The notes beneath the pieces were generated by a model. It searched no databases. It was not told the DNA's origin and saw nothing but the letters and a program-made list of their open reading frames with translations. The translations under genes were made by a program, and so were the position numbers. A DNA stretch of 64,000 nt from Rostratula benghalensis (lineage: Eukaryota > Chordata > Aves > Charadriiformes > Rostratulidae): NCBI GenBank assembly GCA_013399305.1, contig VXAI01000442.1, positions 310,135 to 374,134 on the forward strand. Direction: 5' to 3'. Positions 39,001-48,958 of this stretch are shown in pieces. Every line of letters begins with the position of its first letter. Position 1 is the stretch's first letter.

Positions 39001-42000
39001 GCTTTGTAAAGGTCCTCATCCCCTTGCTCAGCCTCAGGTGACCCTGTGATAAAAGTTACCCGTGCAGACTGGTTGTGGAGACACTGTTTGACCTGCTGGG
39101 ACGGCTTCAGAATGAAGCTTCCCAAGACACAACACAGCTTATGGGGCAGCTGCCTGTTTTCTGCCCCCAAATTCAAAGCAAGTCACTCCAGTGCTGGGTC
39201 TTCTCACTTTGATGCTGCTCTCCCTGGTTTCACCCGTATGGCTAGAGACAAAATGATCTCAAGTTGCACCAGGGGAGGTTTAGGATGGGTATTAGGAAAA
39301 AGTGCTTTGCCAAAAGGGTTGTCAAGACTTGGAACAGGCTGCCCAGGGAAGTGGTAGAGTCACCGTCCCTGGAGGGATTTAAAGGACATGTAGACGTGAT
39401 GCTGAGGGACATGGTTTAGTGGTGGACTTGGCAGTGCTGGGTTAATGGTTGGAGTCGATGATCTTAAAGGTCTTTTCCAATCTAATCAAGTCTATGATTC
39501 TAAGAAGCCATTTACAGAAGCATCTAATCTTCCAACTGAGGAGGGAGGATGCCCTGGTTGCCCTTGTCTCCCTCTGCCTGGCACCGCAGCCAGGGTGGGA
39601 CAGAGTACGTACCATCATGAAGCTGGATTTCTGCTCGGAGGCAAGCATGCACACCCACAGGTGGCGTTCCCAGTAGCTGAGCTCCACCATGTCAAAGGCT
39701 ATGGCTTCGGGGACCGCAAGCACAATGGCCACTGCCCAGATCAGCATCACCTCCACCGCCTTCCACATGGGGATTCCTATCCCCTGGATCCGACTCCAGG
39801 ACGCCACTGCTCGGTACCTGCCCAATGCATGGGAACACAACAGGAACAGATCAGAGTGAGAAAAGCAACCACCAGGAAGGGGCTGAGAAAGTACATATTA
39901 GAGTTGTCCCCAAAGCCCCTTTCCCTTATGCCTTCCTCCTCCACCCTGGAACCTTCCCCTTCAGTGGAATGGGGAAGATCAGGTACAGGAGCTCAATAGA
40001 AACGGCCTCAAGTTGCATCAGGGGAGGTTGAGATTGGATATTAGGATAAATTTTTACACTGGAAGGGTATTTGAGCATTTGAATGGGCTGCCCAGGGCAG
40101 TGGTGGAGTCACCATCCCTGGAGGGATTTAAAAGCCAGGTTGGCAGAGTGCTGAGTGATACGGTTTAGTGGTGGGTTTTGTCAGTGTTGGGTTGATGGTT
40201 GGTCTCGACCTGAAAGGTCCCTTCCAACCTCGACAATTCTATGATTCCATGGTGAGTGTGATGGTAGCTGTCCTTAGCCAAAGTCCCCCTTACATTGGGG
40301 AGGTGCCACTCTTCCCCACCACCCCAGGAGTTGTTCCAGCACACCATGATCCTCCCTTTGACCTTTGCTGCAAGATCTGAACTCTCTCACCAGAGCTGGT
40401 TTGCATTGGATTCCGACTCTGTGTGACAGCACCCTGTCCCCGTCTCTCAAGGGGAGAGACCCAAGCCACCCTACCATCTGCCTTGTGGTTACAATGAAAG
40501 GACATGCCATGGTCAGAGATGGGTCAGCACAGCTATAGAAGTGGTTTCTTACCTGTCGATGCTGAGGGCACAAAGGCTGAGGACTGTGATGCCCACCGAG
40601 GCCTTCTGGATGAAGGGGACCAGTTTGCACACCTGCACTCCAAAGGGCCAGTCCTTGGCCAAGAGCTGGGGAAGAAGAACCACAGGGTTAACAGGCTGCT
40701 TTGGGGAAGCGTGTCTGGCTTCCCGTAATGGCAGGTGGTTGCCCACAAGGTGTGAGAAGCCTACAAAGAACAGGTGAAAGCACTCTGAGGTTGCCCCCAA
40801 TGGGGTTATGCGGTGTGGTCTCTCTGGTGTTTTGTGTTTGAACTGGGAATGGTTTGTTTCCCCAAGGGCTCATTGTGAGATGGGCTGTCACACGGATGGA
40901 AGGATGGTCTGGGCACCGGGTTCTGAATCCACAACCCTGTGTGGTTTGGGGTGGATTCTAAACGCCACAATGGGCTTTGGGTTGCTTTCACAAAGGAGAA
41001 TAGGTGTCGTTCTCTGACACAAGGTCCAGCAAGGACAGTTTCTTTCAGATAGCTTTCAAAGCCATGTATTCTTAAGCCCTTCCCGCACTCTGACTCTCTT
41101 CCACACTCCAGTTCCTTATAGAACACATACTCTGTGGCCCCAAGCTCATCTGGGGGGAGCAGAGGGTATCGGTGGGGACAAGATGCCCTAAAGGCAGGAG
41201 AAATCCAGGCCACTCATTCATGAGGATGAGAGTGAGCCTGGGTTCACAACCCTCATATCTCCATGACACCTGGAGCCCATCCTACTGTTACCCCTACTCA
41301 GAATCACCCCCCTGTGAAAGCCTTTCAGTTTAGTGGCAACAGAAATCAACTCAGAAGCTCTCCCTGACATCAGGGTCCCAGGTGAAGGCAACCCTGCCCT
41401 TTCCATTGGTCTGCAAACCTGGGTTTTCCACCTGTTTCCTCTGTCACCTGTATCGTAAGGGAGACACCATGAGGGAACTGGGCTTCTCTTAGGACCAGGC
41501 TGCTTATAGTCCGTTTGGGCTTCTCAAACAAGCAACAGTTTCTCCTGCAGGAGATGGCTAGAAGCGAGAGGAGCAGATGAGAGAGGAGCTGCTCAGGTGG
41601 CCTAGGGGAATCCTGGTTATCTGTTGTGCCTCTCCTCTCTGACTCAGGGGGCAGTGACTCTGAAAGAAGCCCCTGGTCTATAGCACAGCCTTGGTCTTGG
41701 GCGAGTCTTCACATTCAGCTAGAATGAAAAAGGTACTTGCTTGAGGCTTGACAACTGAACTGTGCTGGGAGAACTGTCCCCAGTGCACAACAACAATAAT
41801 TTTTCGCTCAGCTGAAATGAACACGGGGTTGTAATGTCAGGAGAGTGCCAGTGAGTCCTTTCCTGTGGTTTTTAGATAAGATTTAAAAGATCTGGCAGGT
41901 TTGTGTGTGTGTGTGCACATAACACCAGCTGTAGCTGTCAACACCGCTGCTTTTCTGGCAGTGTACTCTGAGCTTTTTGCCTTTTTTTCCCCTCATCCTT

Positions 42001-42568
42001 TGGGGAGCAGAAGCAGCTGCAGAAATGGAGCCTGCAATAAGGAGCAGGGGACAGACTTCCCCCAGGGCAGCCAGACAGCCGGGTGCGGACACCAGTGCTC
42101 ATGCTGCACGGAGCCTACCTTGTAGACGTTGATGGGCAGAGCAATGAGGATGTAGAGAAGGTCTCCAAGCGCCAAGCTAGCGATGAGGACGTTGGGCCCA
42201 TTCCTCATGCACTTGTTCTTGTAAATGATCCTCAGGAGCGTGGAGTTCCCGATGATCCCGACTATGAAGATAGTGCAGGACACGATGGTGTTGATGTACT
42301 TGAAGATGTGTCGGATATCCGCAGGCTTCACACACACGGGTAGCAGGGGTGGCTCGGAGCTGGTGGCCCTGGGGAGGGTCTCCGAGTGGTTTGACAGCTT
42401 GGCATCCTGGAACAGGCTTGGCTGGACCAGACTGTAGGCTGGCTCCTGTCCAAGCACCTCAAAGGGGACAGTGCTCTCCTGGAAAGCCCTTGGGGTCTGG
42501 CTGTGTGCCCCAGAAAAGAGGCAAGTCAGGAAAATGGCTACGGTGGTGAGGGCTGGGAGTCTCGCCAT
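36061..42568 (-). CDS. EDNRB2: EDNRB2, endothelin receptor B subtype 2 (class A GPCR)
   Basis: EDNRB2 is the endothelin receptor used by avian melanoblasts for dorsolateral migration. Exons in order: 42568-42119, 40665-40553, 39817-39613, 38387-38238, 37465-37332, 36737-36629, 36210-36061 (TAA at 36061-36063). They total 1311 nt, 436 aa. Residues 1-23 are a signal peptide ([20 protein letters not shown]) and N60 is in an NHS sequon. Seven transmembrane helices carry N108, D136, D187-R188-Y189, C324-W325-x-P327 and N371-P372-xxx-Y376. C163 and C244 should form the extracellular disulfide. The palmitoylation cluster is SCLCCWC (388-394), and the tail ends SSNKYSSS-like (LSNKYSSS). C244 and R332, both mutated in known plumage alleles of chicken or quail, are intact, and their numbering agrees with EDNRB2. 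VAMP7 nearby also favours EDNRB2 over EDNRB. The start ATG at 42566-42568 is fixed by the signal peptide. Confidence 0.96.
36531..36558. repeat. (CCCAT)n microsatellite in EDNRB2 intron 6
   Basis: About five and a half copies of CCCAT. On the EDNRB2 transcript strand this is five GGG tracts with two-base AT loops, a possible G-quadruplex about 70 nt downstream of the exon 6 donor. Confidence 0.95.
36738..37331 (-). other. EDNRB2: EDNRB2 intron 5
   Basis: About 0.6 kb between exon 5 (37465-37332) and exon 6 (36737-36629). No repeat is recognised. Confidence 0.6.
38155..38198. repeat. (CA)n microsatellite in EDNRB2 intron 4
   Basis: CA-rich run with interspersed TCAC and CGCA units. In the EDNRB2 RNA it would be a UG-repeat about 40 nt downstream of the exon 4 donor (38232-38237). 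Confidence 0.95.
38489..38839 (+). mobile_element. Solo LTR of an avian endogenous retrovirus, in EDNRB2 intron 3
   Basis: The element starts TGTCCTGGTTCC followed by ggggttaattgtcctctggt and ends gccaaaccacgaca, the TG...CA ends of a common bird LTR class. Inside are a T-rich promoter-like part, ttgttctgttcaactgcctt and a G-rich segment. No internal retroviral coding region flanks it, so it is a solo LTR, about 351 bp. No convincing target-site duplication is seen, suggesting age or my boundary error. It lies antisense to EDNRB2, about 100 bp upstream of exon 4. Confidence 0.75.
39245..39502 (+). mobile_element. CR1 LINE 3' fragment in EDNRB2 intron 3
   Basis: Forward CR1: tcaagttgcaccaggggagg, ggctgcccagggaagtggta, gtccctggagggatttaaag, ggttggagtcgatgatctta, and terminal ccaatctaatcaagtctatg. 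It ends about 110 bp from EDNRB2 exon 3 and is antisense to the gene. Confidence 0.92.
39990..40251 (+). mobile_element. CR1 LINE 3' fragment in EDNRB2 intron 2
   Basis: Forward CR1: ggcctcaagttgcatcaggg, ggctgcccagggcagtggtg, gggttgatggttggtctcga and terminal cttccaacctcgacaattct followed by atgattcc. Similar length to the copy on the other side of exon 3, but too divergent to be a local duplication. Confidence 0.92.
40666..42118 (-). other. EDNRB2: EDNRB2 intron 1
   Basis: About 1.45 kb between the exons encoding TM1-TM2 and TM3. It contains a (GT)n run at 41902-41915. No mobile element is recognised. Confidence 0.6.
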
Positions 42569-42652
42569 TTGGGACGGAATGGCAGAGCTGCCTGTAGAGG
42601 TCCTTGCAGTACTCGTGGAATGTCCTTGCTTGGGTCTCAACTGGATCTGCGG
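42569..42652 (-). other. EDNRB2: EDNRB2 5' UTR part of the first coding exon
   Basis: On the minus strand a pyrimidine-rich tract ending CTCCAG (42653-42658) precedes 84 bp of leader before the ATG. No upstream ATG in frame is seen in this leader. This supports a spliced 5' UTR with at least one more exon upstream. Confidence 0.55.
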
Positions 42653-42689
42653 CTGGAGAAAGGGACAAGGGAGAGAACTTGATTAGCAG

Positions 42690-43226
42690 AGGGAGGAGGA
42701 ACCTCGAATACTGTGCCCAGTTTTGGGGCCTTCATGACAAGAAAGACGTGGAGGTGCTGGAGCATGTCCAGGGAAGGGCAATGGAGCTGGTGAGGGATCT
42801 GGAGCACAAGGAGAAAGGTCTGGAGAACTTCTGATGAGTGGCTGAAGGAACTGGGGGTGTTCAGCCTGGAGAAAAGGAGGCTGAGGGGAGACCTTCTCAC
42901 TCTCTCCAACTTCCTGAAAGGAAGGTGTAGCTGGGGGGGGGGTGTCGGTCTCTTCTCCCAAGTCACAGGTGATGGGACAAGACGAACCGGCCTCAAGTTG
43001 TGCCAGGGGAGATTCAGGTTGGATATTGGGAATAATTTCTTCACTGAAAGGGCTGTCAAGCCTTGGAAGAGGCTGCCCAGGGCAGTGGTGGAGTCACCAT
43101 CCCTGGAGGTACCTAAAAGCCAGGCAGACGGGGTGCTGAGGGTCATGGGTTAGTGGTGGACTTGGCAGTGCTCTGTTGATGGTGGGACTCAATGAAAAGT
43201 TCCTTCCAACCCAGATGATTCTATGA
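42690..43226 (+). mobile_element. CR1 LINE 3' fragment next to the EDNRB2 first coding exon
   Basis: A fairly long forward CR1: ccagttttggggccttcatg, gtccagggaagggcaatgga, tgttcagcctggagaaaagg, ggctgaggggagaccttctc, tcaagttgtgccaggggaga and terminal ccttccaacccagatgattc followed by tatg. It is antisense to EDNRB2 and begins about 30-40 bp upstream of the predicted acceptor. Confidence 0.92.
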
Positions 43227-43719
43227 AAGGAACTGCTGGAGAAAGTCCATCTTCACAGTGATCAGAAGAAATGCCAGATTAGATCCCATCTGGTCAAAGC
43301 AGCTGACCCCAGTGGGTGGGAGCCTTTGCTGCTAAAATGAAATATGCCATTTAGGTAAAACAAACTCAAAGGAAACCAAAGTGTCTCTTATGCTTCTTAC
43401 GCAGTGTTTTAGCAAATGAGGGCACCTGCCTTTTCTCAAATAGGTGTGTTGAGTCAGCTCTTGCACCTTCTGAACTTGGTGCTGCTGCTCACATGGCAAA
43501 CCTGACTTTCCCTTTGTGCCCACCTCACGCTCCTCGTTGAGCTCCTGACTGCCTGAAGCAGCGATTCTGGGGCACCTGCCCCGTCGATGGATGCCTGCTC
43601 ATCTGGGCAGCTCTGCCAATCACACCTCGAGGGTGGGGACACAGAACCAGCAGACCTTTTCTTCTCGTTCGTGTCGTGGGAAAACTGGGGCCGCACAACC
43701 ATCCCACCCTTCAGCAGGT

Positions 43720-43774
43720 CATAGAATGGTTTGGGCTGGAAGGGACCGTAAAGACCACCCAGTTCCACCTAGAT
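43720..43774 (-). mobile_element. Short CR1 3' end remnant
   Basis: About 55 bp: tcatagaatggtttgggctg, gaagggaccgtaaagaccac and cagttccacc. Only the extreme 3' end of CR1 is present. Confidence 0.85.
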
Positions 43775-44745
43775 CCCATGGGCTGCCCCGTGCTGTCTTT
43801 CTGTGTGAAGTGAAAAGGCTCTTGTTGGGAACCCTGATGGGAAAATACCACCTGGCAGCTTATTACAATTTATGTGCGAGCGGCGCAGCCCCTCCTTCCC
43901 CATCCTTGTCCTCAGTAATTGAACCACTTCCTTTCCAAATCCACCTTGCCCATTCGGCTCAATACTCGGGGTCGTAAATCTCCCCGTGCTGTTTGCAGTG
44001 TTGGCTGCTGAGCCCGGGAAAAGGTCTCTCAAGCTCACCCAGGCTGGAGTGCTGCTAATAAATATCATGGGAGTAGGTTCTGCTGTGCCAGTCTCAGATG
44101 ATGCTCTGGGGCAGGACTGGTGAAGCTGGGAAAGCTGAGGACGGCTGTGGCACCGTCCTGGCCTGAGGTGAATTTGTGGAAAGGGCTTCTGGATGATCCA
44201 GATGTGGCCACCAGTGGGAAGTGAGCCCAGAAAAGGAGAGGGAGGTGTCACAGACAGGGACAGACCTCGGGTCTCCTGGTTAGGGTGGGTGAAGAACATG
44301 TTTCTCAAACTGTGAAACTTTACAGCTTTGAGGGGAAGAAAGATTGCGGTGCCTAAACTGAAAACAGGAGGCTTTTCAGGTTTCCCCGGGATGTCCTCTG
44401 CTGCAGAGAAGCCCACTAGGCAGGGATGGGGTGCCTGCCTGGGATTAGAGAAGGGATTTCAGTCTCTACTCTGACCCCACCAGGCAAAGCTGGCGTCTGA
44501 GCCCAGCTGAACCCCGGGGATCTGCTCCCCAGGACCATGCAGCCAAGGTGAACCCAGCTCCTGGCGTGTAGCAGGGATCCCCCTGCCCAGGACCAAGGGG
44601 GTACCCCAGGCCTAGCTGGGAGGGTTTTAGTTCATTAAACTGTAAACAAGCAGTGTTAGAAGGAAGACTGAAATTTGTTCCCAGTTACGTACCAAATAGA
44701 GGCAGTAAAATACCCACATACCTTCAATCACAGTTTAAACCTCGT

Positions 44746-44771
44746 GAACTGGAGAGTTAAATCTCCAGTTC
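44746..44771. repeat. Perfect 10-bp inverted repeat
   Basis: Arms gaactggaga and tctccagttc with a six-base loop gttaaa. The arms are exact. Confidence 0.9.
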
Positions 44772-45341
44772 TGTTAAACCCTCCTCCCCATCATGTTTTA
44801 AAGATGTTCCTTCACTACTTTGAATCCTCCTAACGGCAGCTTCCAGGGTTTCACTGCAGGAAAGTTAAAGATTCCATCACTTTTCCTTTCAGCTCCCCAG
44901 AAGCCTGCTTCTGTCTGCTAAAATACTCCTGCCCAGTGCTTAGCCATCCCGCCTGCTCTCCCTGCCGGGTGTCCGGGCAGACTCAAACCACTTTGCCAAC
45001 TTATCTTCCAGATGAGCCACATCAGCCTGAGCCAGAACAGACCCTGCCAAAGATACTCACCTGCCTCTCGCTCAGAAAAAAACCCCCCAAGAGCAGTTTT
45101 CAGGGCCTCGGAGAACATTTAGAGAAGAGTCGCCACGTGATGGTCAGGGAACAGCCCACATCTGGCCAGCAAGGACCCTGCTCCCAGAGGTAGGTAGGTG
45201 TCCCATCACTGAGGGTGGGTCTGCGACCTGAAAACCGGGGAAACCCTCAGCCCATATTGTCCCTCCTTCATGGACAGAGCAAATTTCCTGAGGAGGGGAT
45301 GGTGGGATGGCCAACTTGTCCCCTTGGACAACCAGGATTAA

Positions 45342-45420
45342 ACTAGGTTATTAAGGAACTGGTTATTGAGGAATTAAGGTTATTAGTGTTATTAAGGAAT
45401 CCTGGTTATTAAGGAACCTA
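45342..45420. repeat. Degenerate GGTTATTAAGGAA tandem repeat
   Basis: Four to five imperfect units of a sequence like ggttattaaggaacct, some with gag for aag or a partial copy. It looks like a decaying minisatellite. Confidence 0.75.
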
Positions 45421-47389
45421 GACAAGGAGGAGCCTCCCCCCACAAAAGACCCTTTGGAAATACAATGGTCAAAGTTGAGGACTCACAACATTGTCACCAG
45501 TCAGTGTGTGGCGAGGAATGTTCCCACCTGCTTGTCAGGACTATCTTGGTCCTTGGTGGCTACGAAAATCCCGGTGCCCTCCCTGGTCCCAGCACATCCT
45601 AAATACGGGACCTTGTGAGCAGAAAAACTTCTCCAGCGCCACCTTCTTCCTGATATTTCCCTAAGCATCTGCTCTGACTGCTGTCCTGGAGACAGCTGAC
45701 CTGGGTGGGCTCTGCTCTGACCTGGTCTGATGCTGTTCTTGGCCATGACTCCTGCTCTGGTGGGGGCACCCAGTAACGGTGGGAAGGTGGGAGGGCGGAA
45801 AGGAAGGGAGAGAATGGATAAATAACTTGAAATAACACAAATGTGACTCGTTGGAGACCTGGGCACAAACCCCTGCTCTGCCCTGGTGCAGGGACTTCAG
45901 CTGCACCCGTGCTGAGATCCTCACCTCTCTGTCCTGCCCCAGGCTACACCAGGAGCAGTTGTCTCATGGGTGGGTGTTGAAGATGTCCTCTTCTCCTCCC
46001 CATCTCCTCCCTAGTGCAGAATTCCTGCCTTTGAGGGTCTGGGCAGCTCTCAGGGAGCAGCTTTGGGTGGCACAGACAAGTCTCTGCCACTCAGGGCTGC
46101 CTGGGGACTCAGCCACTGTGGTGGCTCCTGCAGTCAGCAGTGACGGGGGGCACCAGAGGGTCCCATGAAGGCTGTGTCCTGTCCCCTCTGCAGCTGAGGG
46201 CAGCTCTTCTCTGCTGTCCCTGATTCTGGGCTGCAGAGCTCAGGGTGGCCATTCAGCCCCTGGGTATTTGGCAGAAGAGCTCATGTGAGTGAGGATCACA
46301 GGATACGGCCTCTCTGCGGCACTGAAGAAAGCAAGCCCTTCTCCCCCCATCTTGCCTTAAAATCCAGCAATTTCATAAAAGAGAAGCATTGTTTGCTCCT
46401 CTTCAAACAGCCCGTTTACTTCTTGCCCTCCAAGTTGCCTCTCACATCTCAGAGCGCTTGAAAGCATAACCCTTTCTCAGTTGTGGGGGAAACTGAGGCA
46501 CATGAGCACCAAGAAGCTTGTTCAGTGCCCAGCAAATGTGAAGCCAAAACCAGCATCACTTGACCCAAAATCTTCTGAATTTTGCTGATGTTGCTGACCC
46601 TCTGGAGAAGGCACCTGGTGTCTGAAGGGGCCATTCCCATCCCACCAGCCTGGCTGGAGCTCCTCTGCTGGCAAATAGCTTGGACACATGGACATGGAAG
46701 TGCCCTTTATGCTGTGCTGAGTCCAAACAGCAGCTGAAACCACTGGAGTCACGATGTGGACAGCAGAGAACGAGTCCCAGAGAGGAAAGGAAACGGAAGA
46801 CCATCACCATAACCCCATACAACCTGCTCCTGTCTGAGAGATGCCATAGGCAGACCAGTGGGCTGGTGGCTCCTCTTGCCTGGTAGCCCAGGAGACCCCA
46901 CCACATCCCAGGCAGCATCCTCCTCCCAAGACAACCCTGTGCCACCTTGTCATGCCTCTTGCTGTCCTTGCAGGGACCCACCAGGGTCCTTGTAGACTAC
47001 TTCCTTGGGGAGCAGCTCACCGGTCCCCCCACTGCCAGACAACCTCCCGTCCCCAAAACAAACCAGACCCTTGTGATGGATAAACCCCTCTGGCAGCAAA
47101 AATGCCATGGGTGGGGAAAGAAGGGAAAAAGGCATGTGATAACATCACATCCCTAGCTGCTTCCTGACCTGGTCCACAAGCAGAGGGACCTTCTGCCCCC
47201 AGAGGTGTGCTGGATTTCTTCTTGTGCACCCTCTTGGACCTTACTCAGGCACCACAAGCCCTTCAGCACCCCCACCCCCTGAGCTGGGGGATCTGGAAAA
47301 CATGCAAAAACTCACCCGACAGCAAGAAATCATTTTTGTTTGCAAATGAGCGCAGGGAACAGCAGAGCTTTTTGTGGGAGTTAAGTTAC

Positions 47390-47578
47390 CTTCCTCCTGA
47401 CCATGAAAATGGGATGCTCCTGGGATCAGTTTCTTCCCCTTTCACAGCTCCTTCCCGCCGCTCGGGCAGCCGGGCATGTCCCGCAGGACCTGGGAGAATC
47501 GCAGATTCTGGAGTTTGGTTTTGTGTCTGGCTTTTTTGTATGCCCAGGGGAAGGTTTTTCCCCTCTTGTGATTTGCTG
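47390..47578 (-). other. EDNRB2: Predicted noncoding first exon of EDNRB2
   Basis: Downstream of the minus-strand TATA box lies about 190 bp that ends in a plausible donor AAG|GTAACT (exon last base 47390). It would splice to the acceptor before 42652. This is an inference from signal spacing only; no transcript evidence is available. Confidence 0.4.
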
Positions 47579-47660
47579 AGGTCTCTCTGAACCGAGGGGT
47601 GGGTTATATAGAGGATCGCAGGGCTCCCCCCAAGCACAGCCCCCGCGACCAATGGGAGAC
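47579..47660 (-). promoter_or_regulatory. EDNRB2: Candidate TATA/CCAAT promoter of EDNRB2
   Basis: On the minus strand: TATATAA at 47604-47610, an inverted CCAAT box at 47649-47653 about 45 bp upstream of it, and GC-rich sequence between them. The predicted start is near 47578. The spacing is that of a classical TATA promoter and the strand matches EDNRB2. Confidence 0.5.
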
Positions 47661-47902
47661 GTGTGGGATGGGGATGCAGGAGGAGGGTGAAGCAGGAGAA
47701 ATGCAGGACAGCTGAAGGAGGGGGATGAAAATAATAAACAAATAAAGTCAGAAGGGGAGGGAAGGAGGGAGGGAGCTGGGGGAATGCTGCTGACCACTGA
47801 GCAGCGTGCCTGCTCAGCATGTTGTTGTGATGGACTCAGAGGATCCCCATGGCTGTGCTTTGGTGAAGGAAGCTGCAGCCTCGACCTCCTCTGGGGATAA
47901 GA

Positions 47903-48397
47903 GAATCACAGAACCCTAGAATGGTTTGGGTTGGAAGGGACCTTAAAGACACACACCCCCAGTGCCACCCCCTGCCCTGGGCAGGGACACCTCCCACCAC
48001 ACCAGGTCCAGCCTGACCTTGAAGCCCTCCAGAAACGGGGCAGTCACAGCTTCTCTGGGCAACCTGGGCCAGGCTCTCACCACCCTCACACCAAAGAAGT
48101 TCTTCCCCACATCTCAGCTCCATCTCCCCTCTTTCAGTTTTAAACCCTTCTCCTTTGTCCCATTGCTCCCTTTCCTGATTAAGAGTCCCTCTCCAGCTTT
48201 CCTGGAGCCCCTTTAGGGACTGGAAGGGGCTCTGAGGTCTCCCTAGAGCCTTCTCTTCTCCAGGCTGAGCCCCCCCAAGTCTCTCAGCCTGTCCTCCCAG
48301 CAGAGGGGCTGCAGCCCTCCAAGCATCTCCGTGGCCTCCTCTGGCCCCGCTCCAACGGCTCCGTGTCCTTTCTGTGCTGAGGATTCCAGAGCTGGGT
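47903..48397 (-). mobile_element. CR1 LINE 3' fragment
   Basis: Reverse CR1: gaatcacagaaccctagaat, ggtttgggttggaagggacc, cagggacacctcccaccaca, agcttctctgggcaacctgg and agccttctcttctccaggct. Lies just upstream of the candidate EDNRB2 promoter. Confidence 0.92.
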
Positions 48398-48705
48398 GAT
48401 GGACACATCAAAGCCTTCTTTGCCCAGCGTGTATAAAACCAGCTGCTCTACCTGGAGCTTTTGAGGAGACATTTGGGAGCAAAATGAGTACTGCAAGAAA
48501 GGCAGAGAGGGCCTGCAGTTTCCATTCTAGCAGAGAAGACAGAGTATAAGGACTTCTTATGGAGGTGCTGGGGAAGGACAAGCCTTGCTTTTCCCTCTAA
48601 TGTGGTCTCCCCAAGCCCTGGTCTGGGTGAAGTGGGCTGGGAACAGGTTTCAGCCCATCTACAAGAATTTGCACTTGTGCCTTTTTGCATATTTTTTTAT
48701 TTTAG

Positions 48706-48958
48706 AACCATGGAATCGTTTGGGTTGGAAGGGACCTTTCAGATCATTGAGTCCAACCATCAACCCAACCCTGCCCAACCCACCACTGACCCATGTCCCT
48801 CAGCACCACGTCTGCCCAGCTCTTAAATACCTCCAGGGATGGTGACTCCACCACTGCCCTGGGCAGCCCATTCCAACACTTGATAACCCTTTCAGTGTAA
48901 ACATTTTTCCTAATAGCTAATCTAAACCTCCCCTGGCACAACTTGAGGCCATTTCCCC
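48706..48958 (-). mobile_element. CR1 LINE 3' fragment
   Basis: Reverse CR1: catggaatcgtttgggttgg, aagggacctttcagatcatt, gagtccaaccatcaacccaa, gatggtgactccaccactgc and ctaaacctcccctggcacaa. Followed by an A-run at about 48990-49004. Confidence 0.92.

Larger units (their letters stand above)
43775..47389. other. Region between EDNRB2 coding exon 1 and the predicted noncoding exon
   Basis: No coding gene or full repeat is recognised. It contains a perfect 10-bp inverted repeat at 44746-44771 and degenerate GGTTATTAAGGAA tandem units at about 45342-45420. If the upstream promoter call is right, this is the first intron of EDNRB2. Confidence 0.5.

Noticed and set aside
36061..42568. Receptor could be EDNRB rather than EDNRB2
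   Set aside because: VAMP7 lies in the same block, the protein is 436 residues, and C244 and R332 fall at the positions reported for EDNRB2. EDNRB proper should sit in the SLAIN1/POU4F1 block.
42637..43146. 169-residue minus-strand open frame upstream of EDNRB2
   Set aside because: It is the antisense of a CR1 fragment.
47836..48411. 191-residue minus-strand open frame
   Set aside because: It lies mostly within a CR1 3' fragment and translates noncoding CR1 sequence; the same peptide appears at other CR1 copies.
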